DNA of 13,254 bases, taken from positions 1-13,254 of the forward strand of contig MU617437.1 in assembly GCA_025201705.1 (NCBI GenBank), written 5' to 3'. Positions within the stretch are counted from its first letter, which is position 1; the number at the start of each line of letters is the position of its first letter. The notes beneath the pieces were generated by a model. The model ran no database searches, had not been told where the DNA came from, and worked only from the letters and a program-made list of their open reading frames with translations. This document shows, one piece after another, positions 1 through 8,774 of this stretch. Origin of the DNA: Dissophora ornata. Its lineage: Eukaryota > Mortierellomycota > Mortierellomycetes > Mortierellales > Mortierellaceae. A program made the translations under genes and the position numbers.

Positions 1-2
1 CA

Positions 3-302
3 ATCTCTTGTTGCAGGTGCCATCAGAAAATGCAGACTAAGGGCCGATCAGTCCTTTGTCCAGACTCGACATGTGGTGGTTATCGATCACCTGAATATAA
101 CTCAACCCACAAGTTGGATCCAAAGACCGGTCTTCAGCGCGACCGCGACCACAACGCTGGCCAGAATATGGCCAACGCAGCCCTTAAATGGGTCAAAGAA
201 TTCAAGTGGCCAGAAGCGCTAGACCGACAACTTGCCAAGAAGCAAGAAGCATCATGTGGAATGATGCAAATCCATATGGACTCGGAATCTAACTTAGTTT
301 AG
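3..302 (+). CDS. C-terminal fragment of a TnpB/Fanzor-like RNA-guided nuclease (5' partial)
   Basis: The reading frame is open from the left edge to a TAG at 300-302, so the N-terminal part lies outside the window. Visible in order are a CCRC cysteine cluster (codons 9-20), a second pair CPDSTC (codons 87-104), and RDRDHNAGQNMANAAL, followed by a short polar tail. Two cysteine pairs followed by D-x-N-A-x-x-N is the arrangement of the OrfB-type zinc ribbon and last RuvC motif of TnpB and its eukaryotic relatives, the Fanzor proteins. In those families this end completes the RuvC nuclease site that cuts DNA under guide-RNA direction. A splice acceptor-like TCTCTTGTTGCAG ends at base 16, so the first cysteines could instead be intronic. 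Whether the full element is intact cannot be judged. Another zinc-ribbon transposase is the main alternative. Confidence 0.6.
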   Translation: MSCCRCHQKMQTKGRSVLCPDSTCGGYRSPEYNSTHKLDPKTGLQRDRDHNAGQNMANAALKWVKEFKWPEALDRQLAKKQEASCGMMQIHMDSESNLV

Positions 303-1039
303 GTTTAGGTGAGTCTGCTGTTGTAATTTTTGCCGCAGAAAAATCTTCGTACAAAAAATTGTTTGTGTGATTGTGTGACTAACAATTCAACTTTGGGTTG
401 TAGGTCTATAAGATAGTATTTCCGCGTTGTTCGCAGGCACGGTTCATTATTGTCACGAAGTGGTGGGCGACACATTCACAAACGGAACATCGAAAACCAG
501 ACTAGGGAAATATTAGATGTGAATGCCGTTTCGACCGAACCAACTACATGTATCAAAATCTACTTCCTTGATAACTACTCAAGTACCAAAATTACTCGCT
601 TTTCTCGCTTCTCTTCGCACATCTCATCAATTGTCTCCAGCGCACGGATCACGCGCCATTTCTGTATTGGTAGATAGAGCTGCGATGTCGCCGATAGAGC
701 TAAACGTCAAAAACATTGGTTGCAGTGCCACAACGAAGAACACTGGAACGCTTTTTGCCAGGAATTGAACGCGTTACTACACCCCGAGTATCTTCAATTG
801 CGCCGAAATTGACCTTTATTTAAGACTGATTTGTATTGGTACAGGCGCGTAAAAGACCCTACAGGCGTTTTCTGGTAGCATTCTGGTACGAATGGAAAAA
901 GACAAGCCGAAGGAAGGATGTGTTTGTTCACTGAAATTTTCGAAATGCACGTGACTGATTTTTTTGGCACAGCATCGAGCTGTTTTCCATTAAGCATTGC
1001 CACGATTTGAAATCCTTCCTCGAACATCTTCCCGAGCCA
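303..1039. other. Intergenic region between the Fanzor-like tail and WAPL
   Basis: No convincing gene is seen. Short open frames at 450-768 lack recognisable motifs and have no splice continuity. If the nuclease belongs to a transposon, the first few hundred bases after base 302 would be expected to hold its right end and guide-RNA-encoding sequence, but no terminal repeat can be paired because the left end is missing. An AT-rich stretch TTTATTTAAG near 817-826 could be a core promoter element for WAPL. An acceptor-like site, T-tract plus GGCACAG ending at 972, suggests a possible intron in the WAPL leader. Confidence 0.4.
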
Positions 1040-3932
1040 ATGCTGCCTGTACCTCGGAAAGGCACCGGGTCAAGACCCAGGCAAACTTATGGGCGACAGA
1101 GGAGTGTTTTGGGCCAGGACAATGTCGCCTCTCAGAGTATGAACCAGCAGGTCTCTGAGGACCAACCGCATCCACACTCACTGTCGCCACTGAAGCGTGC
1201 AAACCCTGACGTTAGTGCACTTCCGGCAATGAAACGAAGTGCATCGAGAAGTGGTTCTCCTAGCTTACGGATATCCCTCTCGGGGGCAAGTTACCAGCAA
1301 GGATCGAATGATGGTGGCGAAATTAGCGTGGGTATTTCATTTTCTCCAAAAAAAATTAAAAGGATTGAGCAATTGAGAACGTTGGTGCTGAAGAGATCAA
1401 ACCACGAACATTTTCTTTTGCTGTATCGTTTTGTAGGATCAAAAAACAGCACTCAGGGCATCGCATGAACTACGGGAGGCGGGTCAGAGCCACAGGTTCA
1501 AGGATGAAATCGAATACATTCTGGACGGCATCAGGTCAAAGGACAGACTGAAGATTCGCAGGACAAGGTAGATCGTCTATTCTGAGAGCACCAGTGAGTC
1601 GCTATAATTGGACACTGACACCACGCGTATAATTCTTGTCCTGTAGTTGCCTGGATCTTACGCGCTCGATGCTGAAGGAAAAGTTTGTTGTGCAAGTCAG
1701 AACGCACCACTATATGCCGACCATCTTTGAAGCGATAAAATACGACCAGGATCCGGTGAGTCCAGTTGTCGATGGACCTCATCTACCGTATGCTGCAAAT
1801 CAAGCTCTAACTACAGAAGCCATAGATTGTGTTTTCGTGTTTGGCATTGATGATAGGAATCGTTCTTCGGGATGTACAGTCGTGCAGGGATGTTGTGGCT
1901 ATCGACGATCTTGTTGCTTATTTATGTGGAAGTCTAGAAATGGATATGGATCCCATGGCAATGATGCCCACTGCTCGCCAAGACATAGCTATGGTATGTC
2001 ACGGATGTCCTTACTACGATGCGTTTTTCTCCGAGGACCCATGTAAGGGCGAGACGATCTGACCCTCTTGTTCTCTTATGATAACAGTATAATGATTTCA
2101 AGGACCTGGCCCGACAATCAGGAATCGTTCACAGGGGACAAAAGATCTTGACAAAATCAATAGTTCTATCCGCGATGACTTGCATTATCGACGAATGCGT
2201 GTTCCGGCAGGACGTCCATACACTCTCGATCGTTGACCAGGACCCCAGTTTCCTGATAGCAGTCATTGACGTGTTGATTGAGGACCTTGCGTGGATTAAG
2301 CAGCCATCGTCAACTCCAGTATGTCCTTCTCAGAGTTTTGCCTTGACGACCATCCAAAAGCTGTGCTTTGTGTAAGAATCTATTCACTCATACGACATTC
2401 CTCTCTATCTTTTCTAGGGCGTGTCACTGCCAGATGTTTTAGACATTGACCGGATAGAAAATTGTCTCCGCATCCTGGAAAGACTTGCTCTTGTATCCAA
2501 ACGACCCGCCGCAATGCTCTCAAACAATACACGGCTCTTCCCTCTCCTCGTGCAATTGATCACACTCTGTCGCGCGCACGCACTCCAATACCCGCAGCAC
2601 ACTGGTAAGTGTTTGTGTGCATGATCGCTTTAGATGCCGAACTGCCTCTTTATTAAAATGCTTCGAAATATACCCCTCCCTCCTTTTTTTTTTTTTTTTT
2701 TGTACTGGGGAATAGATTCCATGAATTTAATGCTGCACGCGCTACGTTTGCTGATCAATATCACGAACGGTTTCGAGCCATGTTGTGAAAATCTCGCTCC
2801 GACCGGATTGATCCAAGTACTGATCCAAAATTTGGTGCAGTTCTATGGTCATTGCCGGAACTATAACCCAGACCAGCCCGACATGGAAATACAGACATCA
2901 GAAAGGGACCGGACTCAGTGGACCAAATCAGAATCACGGTCAGCTTCAGGGTTGTTGTTGCAGCTGTCATCACAGGAAGCAACGGGAATGTACTGTGAAG
3001 AGGAAGCTTTGGATTCGAATGACGTGGCAAAACGCGCCGAAGAAACCCACTTCTCTTCCAGAGAGATCGAGATTGAAAATGACGCCAATGGGTGGTATGA
3101 TATTCTATTGTTGTCTGTCGGGTTGCTAATCAATATGCTGGAGAAGGATCTATCTCGGAGAGAGCAGGTTACTGGGATAGGTATGTCGATATCGTCTTTA
3201 TTATAGTAGCCATGCTCGATAGCTGAGCGAGCAAACGACTTACGATGTATGTTACATTGCAATAGCCATCGGACTGGATTGCAAGGCGATCGGGGATTGC
3301 TTTCATAAAGAATGCGGGTGCGAGAAGAGTTTAGAAGCATTGGAGCGACTTGTTGAGATATACAACACTGAAGCGACCATTAGTGAGATGGTAGGACAGC
3401 CTGAGAAGCCTTGCCATACAATGCCACATATTGCCCTTTTAAAGGGATTGTATTCTTATTTGTTTGATGTTCCACTGGTCCGCGTCCTTAGACCGAGAAC
3501 CAGGTGCTAGCAGCATACCTAGCTCTACTAATCGGCTGTGTCGTTGGGGGAAATTTCGAGAATGAAGCCAGGCTTTATCGGTCGATCAGCGGACAGACAC
3601 TTGCGCCCATGCTAGAGCTATTACACGAGTTTGCAGACATCCACGAGGCGGCCCAGGCAGAGCAATTCGAGTTGGGTGATTATGATGAGTTGATGTGGAC
3701 TCAACCGTCTCAGCAACAACAAGTGCCGGTCGGATCACTTTTGGGTGCGGGCTCACTCAGTATAACCGCCTCGTCCATCATCGAAGGAGGCAATATAGGC
3801 TTGCGTGATTGCAACGCACAAGCCTTTCCTGGAATCTCTTTCCCTGGTTCAAAGACTGCGGAAACACAAGAAAGTTTCCTGAAGATAATTGACGTGTTGC
3901 AAGACGTTGAGAAAAGGCACTCGCGGCTGTAA
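1040..3932 (+). CDS. WAPL (wings apart-like) cohesin-release factor, nine exons
   Basis: Exons: 1040-1384, 1437-1567, 1647-1755, 1826-1993, 2088-2318, 2418-2604, 2716-3180, 3266-3390, 3492-3932; 2202 nt, 733 residues. All joins keep frame and use GT-AG; the first donor (GTGCTG) is the weakest. WAPL opens the cohesin ring with PDS5 and so releases it from chromatin in the nucleus. Residues 1-115 are basic and low in order, with RQTYGR at 14-19 resembling the [K/R]TY[S/G]R PDS5-binding motif near WAPL N termini. The WAPL domain starts around residue 120 (SHELREAG, then FKDEIEYILDG, RRTSCLDL) and runs through helical repeats including LHALRLLINITNG and a final AYLALLIGCVVG. A polar insert lies near residues 425-510. 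ATG 1040 was chosen because it puts the TYGR motif near the N terminus; a spliced upstream exon is possible. Confidence 0.85.
2605..2715 (+). other. WAPL intron 6 with an 18-T run
   Basis: The intron begins GTAAGT and ends GGGGAATAG, joining an ACT-G to AT-TCC codon split that keeps the WAPL frame. It contains 18 consecutive T at 2684-2701, only 14 nt before the acceptor. This is an unusually long pyrimidine tract and is likely to vary in length between strains or assemblies. Confidence 0.7.
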
Positions 3933-3933
3933 T

Positions 3934-3939
3934 ATTAAA
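3934..3939 (+). terminator. Possible polyadenylation signal of WAPL (ATTAAA)
   Basis: ATTAAA lies two bases after the WAPL stop codon in an AT-rich stretch. It is a common AATAAA variant but stands very close to the stop; the ATAAA-containing stretch near 4090-4108 is an alternative. Weak support. Confidence 0.3.
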
Positions 3940-4233
3940 AACGAACTCGTATTTTGCCAAAGGCGCGGAGGTTACATGTGAGGCGCGTAAAGATATTCAC
4001 AGTTCCTTGTTGCTAAAAAATAGTTTAATTATTCGCGCCTTCCCTTCCTTGAGCCATGTCGCCCTAAACTCTTTGCTCTTTTACCTCCATAAAGGAAACA
4101 TAAAAACATACACATTTCTCCCCCTCTCAGTCATCTTGCCTTCTTTCCCTCACGCCGCTCCACTCTCTCATCATCCTCTCTATACTCACGCACAACGGCC
4201 AACAATACAATTTTTCGCTCTAATGTCTCGTTG

Positions 4234-5804
4234 ATGAACAATCCACGTCGAGGGGTTGTAAGAGTCCAAAGAGTAGGGTTGAAATCCTCAGCAGATCCGC
4301 TCGACTCTGTCACATCAAAAAATCGATGGAAAAAAAACCTCGTCCTCGACATGTTTGGCTGATTCGAACGCTGACTCGACATGCTTCAAAAGTTTACCCA
4401 GAACCAACAACTTCTTGATGAGCAGAAGAATGGTATTAATCCCTTTGTTGTCGAGCGACTTTGGGATCGTAAAGCTAGACTCTGGCCGAAAGATGCTGTA
4501 TTGGCCTTTTTCTTGATAAGTGATACGAACTCTATATGAGGCCCAGACTTCAGCAGACTAAGTATTTCAATATCCTTTGCAACCTGTCCAGGGCGTCTCT
4601 TCATCAACCATATGGTCCTCTTTAAATAATAATAATAATAATAATAAAAAGAGGGACTAATCAACGTTGCGCAATTCCTCGAAAGTATAGTGCTTCATAC
4701 TTCTTCGCTTTTTCAGCCGGTGCACCACTTCTTGAGCGGCGCCGCGCCACTGTTCCAGGGCTTGGTCTACTGGTCTACTAGTTCAGACTCCCATTCCAAC
4801 AGCTTGTCTTCAGAACACACGTCTCGAACAGCTAGACAGTCCATCGGCTCAACACTGTTGGCGGCGTCTCGACGCTGAGGCGTCACCTTGACACACAAAA
4901 CGTCAGTATACAAGTTGATGGTCTTCGTTTGCATCAAATGTACTTTGTGGTGATACATCTACCGGAAGCATTCCGTGAATTGATCTGGTGCTACGATCTA
5001 ACAACACTACTTAATTTTGCTCGCAAAATTCGAACTGCATGGACTTTGAGCAGTAGAAAAGCACACGCCCGGATCACACCCTAGATGATTATCAGCCTTG
5101 GTTTCCAAAGGAGCGGGAACGGCTTCATGCTCCGCCAAATACTCCTCGTCCTCGGACGGACCCGCGATTGCTTACTGCTTGCTCGCTGCTCCTCATGCAA
5201 GTACCGGTGCAATTCTCCAGCAGATTCAGTTTCGGATTTTCTCGGTGTTGTCGAAGCAAAGTACCATGATGTGCAGTAGGGCCTCAGGCATAATGTCATT
5301 ATATTGGAATCGACAATAACGGATATTACCCTCCATATCAAAATCACCAGATCACACACACTAGTATGTCGCGACAATCCCTCGCGACAACCCCATACGA
5401 CAGCGGATTCCAAGATATGGATATTTTTGGAATGCAAGATTGGTCAGGGATCCGACCCAAGGGATACTCACTCCCCCGATAGAGATCTAGTATGATGGCA
5501 CTAATGGAAGACTGTGTCCGCACATTGGCACGGATGTTAGACTGGGCCAAGGCGAGGCTCTTTTGTTTGTTGCACAGCATTGTTATACAATTAGGCGTAA
5601 ATCTCCAAACAATTGACACTCTCAAGTTCAGCAGCATCGACTCTGTGTTCTACCCCAGCCCATCGGAAAAAAAAAATGCTGAATCGAAGACCCGAGTATG
5701 AGCCCGAGCTGAGAGTTCAGCTGCATTGGTCAAAACGCCACTCGCAGAAAGACAATTTGTACAAAGGATTAGAAAGTATCGCGGACAAGTTCACACACAA
5801 CTGA
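4234..5804 (+). pseudogene. Decayed protein-coding region, family not recognised
   Basis: Several stretches look like protein but lie in different frames and are broken. From ATG 4234 the frame gives KNRWKKNLVLDMF, two TGA stops at 4360 and 4372, then continues in the same frame as LQKFTQNQQLLDEQKNG and FVVERLWDRKARLWP to a stop at 4537. A second open stretch covers about 4872-5084 (LPEAFRELIWCYDLTTLL). A third, shifted by one frame, follows from 5081 (DDYQPWFPKERERLHAPP). A fourth starts at ATG 5366, hits TAG at 5480, and continues in frame from 5492 (MEDCVRTLARMLDWAKARL) up to a ten-A run near 5667-5676, past which the next frame holds YEPELRVQLHWSKRH and ends at 5804. No domain was recognised and no intron set joins the pieces. 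The best reading is a gene lost by nonsense changes and small indels; an active gene with unusual splicing is less likely. Confidence 0.4.
4625..4645. repeat. (AAT)7 microsatellite
   Basis: Seven exact AAT units in tandem, inside the decayed coding-like region. Its position there agrees with loss of coding constraint. Confidence 0.95.
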
Positions 5805-6173
5805 ATGATGAATCTCAAAAATAATATTGGGCTGTGACGTTTGTCGACTGCGCGATATATTGTTTGTGTACTAGACAGGAGTACATGAACGCGTTTTTTT
5901 TTTCTTTGGATGCATGCATGTGTGTGTGAGAGCTGGGTCGCAAGTTTCTCCTCGGCCGATCTTTTTTTTTTAACATCGTGACTCCCCAACAGGTTATTGG
6001 CCCAGACACGAGAGGTATTTTCTTTCTCCGCTGCTGATTCTTGTGGAGCATGTCAGAAGCGAAACATAAAAGACATCTCTGCACGTTCATATGAGCCTTT
6101 AGAATTATAGTTCTAAAAATCTCAACAATATACACTACGGCAATGGTTGTACCACACGCGCTAGAGAAGAAAG

Positions 6174-6205
6174 GGAATGCGAGAGAGAAGGAGAGAGAGT
6201 GAGAA

Positions 6206-6236
<31 letters not shown>

Positions 6237-6299
6237 AAGAAAGAGAGGAGAAAGAAAAAGAGAGGAAAGAGAGAGAGAGAGAAGAAGATGGAGAGAGGG
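6174..6299. repeat. GA-rich purine microsatellite
   Basis: The plus strand is almost all A and G, made of GA, GAAA and GGA units. Bases 6201-6288 are 88 consecutive purines without a single pyrimidine. The tract lies 316-441 nt upstream of the monooxygenase start. Such polypurine tracts can adopt triplex forms and are length-unstable; an effect on the downstream promoter is only a possibility. Confidence 0.95.
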
Positions 6300-6508
6300 T
6301 GCGGATGTGGGAAAGAAAACGATAGATGGGCTAACGTTTTCTTCCGAGGCACTGTGCCCAAACAGGAAACGTGGACAACATGTTGGGATTGTGACAATTG
6401 GTGCCAGAAGGAGTGTTACAAGAAAAAACAGGGGTGCTTCTGTCCCATCTTCCTCATCTCTTTTTCTCCTCGCCATCGATCTCATGCGAATTCGCTGCAT
6501 TCCAATTA

Positions 6509-6544
6509 CCATTGCCACCATTGCCACTACTGCCACTACTGCCA
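6509..6544. repeat. 9-nt tandem repeat, four units (CCATTGCCA / CTACTGCCA)
   Basis: Two copies of CCATTGCCA are followed by two copies of CTACTGCCA, 71-106 nt before the monooxygenase ATG. It would lie in the leader or core promoter. No known binding site is recognised in the unit. Confidence 0.85.
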
Positions 6545-6614
6545 CCATTCCTCCAACTTTGCTCCAGTTTTTTTAGTCACCTAAACCACTTGGAATTAAT
6601 AACAGAATTTGAAC

Positions 6615-8528
6615 ATGACCACCACGGAGCCTGTCAAGATATTGATCGCCGGAGGCGGGCTTGCGGGACTCCTCATGGCCCTTCTTTGCCAGCATGCCAA
6701 CATTTCATATTACATATTCGAAAGATCCTTGGAATCAAAACCTCGTGGTAAGGAGTCCTTTTGGGGGAGAGAAACCGACGCTGAAACCATGATTATTCTT
6801 TACCAACATTCAACCTGTTTTATTCTCCAGGGGCTGTGATGTCCCTGAATGCATCTATTTTCCCGGTCTTCGAACAGCTGGGCATGATGGACGACCTCAT
6901 GCGTATCTCGCGTCCACTCCTCCGCTCCCATGTCATGAATGAGGACCTGGAGGAGGTGGCTGTATTAGAGATTAAAAACCTTCGAGAACTGTAAGTTCAC
7001 GACCACTCACCTAAAACTTGCCATCGCTCAAAAAAAATCTTATTCACTCCGGCGATCCATTTGTGCAATCCAATTAGGGTCGGATACGACTACGTCGTGT
7101 TTCATCGCCCGGAACTCTACAAACTCCTTTTCTCAAGAGTCCATGCTGGAAGGATCCTGCGCGGCAAAAAAGTACTATCTATACTTCAAAACGAATACGG
7201 GGTCATGATCAGAACCAGCGATAACCAAACTCATCACGGCGAGATCTTGGTAGGGGCTGATGGTGCCTACTCTGCTGTCCGACAGGCCCTTTACAGGGAA
7301 TTAAAAAAACAAGGCGATCTCCCCAGTGCAGACGAAACCGGCCTCGAGACCGGATTTATTACTCTTGTAGGGGCCACCGATCCATTAGACCCTTCCAAAT
7401 ACCCGGGATTGAATGATGAAGAATCTCATTTCCATCAGATCATTGGCCGCAATAAACCCTACACCTGGTCCACGTTTACGATTCCAGGGAACCGGATATG
7501 TTGGAGTGCTCAGTTACAAGTGGATCCGGCTTCATCCAAGGACTCTTTCTTTCGCAACTCGGAGTGGGGGCCCGAGTCGAATGGGGACATGATTGCAGAG
7601 ATTTCCGGCTTCAGGACAACGTACGGCGCAACCATGGGGGACTTGGTCGAAAGCACTCCTAAACATTTGATTTCCAAAGTCCTTTTGGAAGACAAACTCT
7701 TTCAGACCTGGACAGGTGGTCGAACAGTCCTCATAGGCGACGGTAAACATGGATTTCACTTATTTTCGCGTCGAGTCCGCCTCAGCTTCAGCTAACAGTC
7801 TTCCTTCATTTTTTCACTTGTAGCTGCTCACAAGGTGTTACCTAACGCTGGCCAGGGTAAGTGTTCCTCCTGGTGAAACTAAATTCTTTTCCACTAATTC
7901 AAACCACAACGATACTTACTTGCTTTGCTCTACATTTTATTCAAGGTGCCGTGAACGCGTTCCTGGACGCGGTCGTACTTTGCAACTGCCTGTATGACCT
8001 CGATAACGATTTTACCCACGACAATATCGTGACAGCACTCCAGACTTATCGAAACCTGCGATTCAAGCATGTAAAAGAGCAGTACCTTAACAGCAAACTC
8101 AATGCCAAGATCCAATATGGCCAGGTGAAGAGAAAACCCTTTCCTCATATGCGATTACCACAACCTACCATATGAAACATGATATCAATTCTTGAGTTTG
8201 ATTACTCAATCTCTTCATTATTCTTTGCCTATTCCTTTAGCGATGGGCGGACCAGTTTGTGCGATTTTTGGTCTTCAAAGCTCTACCGAAATCCATGCAC
8301 ATCAAGGGCATCGCGCAGGCGGCATTGTATCGTCCCCAGGTAGCGTTCCTTGATTTCGTCCCCAAAAGAGGCAAATGCAAAGTGGTGCCTCAAGAGCAAT
8401 CCAAGAGATATCTTCGAGAGAGAGCTGAGCGAGAGGAACAGGCACGGAAATTAGAGAGTGATTATAAAAATTTCGACTATGACTTGGGGGGCTGGATTGG
8501 GACACTGACTGCTGACGGGGCAGTCTAG
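6615..8528 (+). CDS. FAD-dependent monooxygenase (PF01494-type, aromatic hydroxylase-like), six exons
   Basis: Exons: 6615-6747, 6831-6990, 7078-7742, 7824-7856, 7946-8124, 8241-8528; 1458 nt, 485 residues. This length and motif order fit group-A flavin monooxygenases, which use NAD(P)H and O2 to hydroxylate or epoxidise a substrate. ILIAGGGLAG (residues 9-18) with E36 is the FAD ADP-binding fold; GADGAYSAVRQ (157-167) is the DG motif; GDAAHKVLPNAGQGA (318-332) is the second FAD-binding motif, split over three exons. The C-terminal domain has YRPQVAFL and a charged tail (RERAEREEQ). No signal peptide or membrane anchor is evident, so it is likely cytosolic. Every intron is GT-AG and keeps frame; ATG 6615 has A at -3. 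The substrate cannot be inferred. Two broken relatives follow on the same strand. Confidence 0.88.
7824..7856 (+). other. 33-nt micro-exon carrying the GD/AAH FAD motif
   Basis: The tract between two good introns (acceptor TTTTCACTTGTAG ending 7823, donor GTAAGT at 7857) encodes only AHKVLPNAGQ plus split codons on each side. Without it the conserved FAD motif would be lost, so it must be included. Both flanking junctions have the same phase (1). A gene finder may miss it or extend an exon wrongly here. Confidence 0.85.
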
Positions 8529-8605
8529 GTTTTATCTTTTGAACACTGGGACTCCTCTTTGAGCATAGCTGCCATGCTTGAACGGGTGGATGCCTGGATT
8601 GAAAA

Positions 8606-8611
8606 AATAAA
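8606..8611 (+). terminator. Polyadenylation signal AATAAA of the intact monooxygenase
   Basis: Canonical AATAAA lies 78 nt after the TAG at 8526-8528, a usual distance for a fungal 3' untranslated region. Confidence 0.55.
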
Positions 8612-8774
8612 ACCGGTCACATATTCTTCAACCAGCGCGTTGTAAGTATGGGTGTCTCTCAATTAGTTATGTCGGGCAGCGAAAGTTTCGCCAATCCTTG
8701 AGTTGTGAGTGTATGCTTTCCATCAAATCTTGGATTCTCATTTCCAACTTTCATTCATCACAACTGTCATCGTT

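Larger units (their letters stand above)
5805..6614. other. Repeat-rich intergenic region upstream of the monooxygenase
   Basis: No gene is seen. The region holds short homopolymer runs (T near 5895-5902 and A/T runs near 5961-5971), a short TG run near 5920-5928, a long purine tract (listed separately) and a 9-nt tandem repeat (listed separately). Open frames across the purine tract encode only Arg/Glu/Lys or Ser/Leu/Phe low-complexity strings and are artefacts of the repeat. The last 150 nt are pyrimidine-rich, as is common before fungal starts, and probably include the leader of the 6615 gene. Confidence 0.6.

Noticed and set aside
300..316. TTTAGGTTTAGG as telomere-like sequence
   Set aside because: Only two imperfect units right after the nuclease stop; far too short for a telomere trace.
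2915..3340. A 141-codon minus-strand open frame
   Set aside because: Antisense shadow of WAPL exons 7-8 and the intron between them; no motif.
6135..6584. Several overlapping open frames on both strands, up to 137 codons
   Set aside because: They read straight through the GA repeat and give only Arg/Glu/Lys or Ser/Leu/Phe strings; no motif, no splice support.
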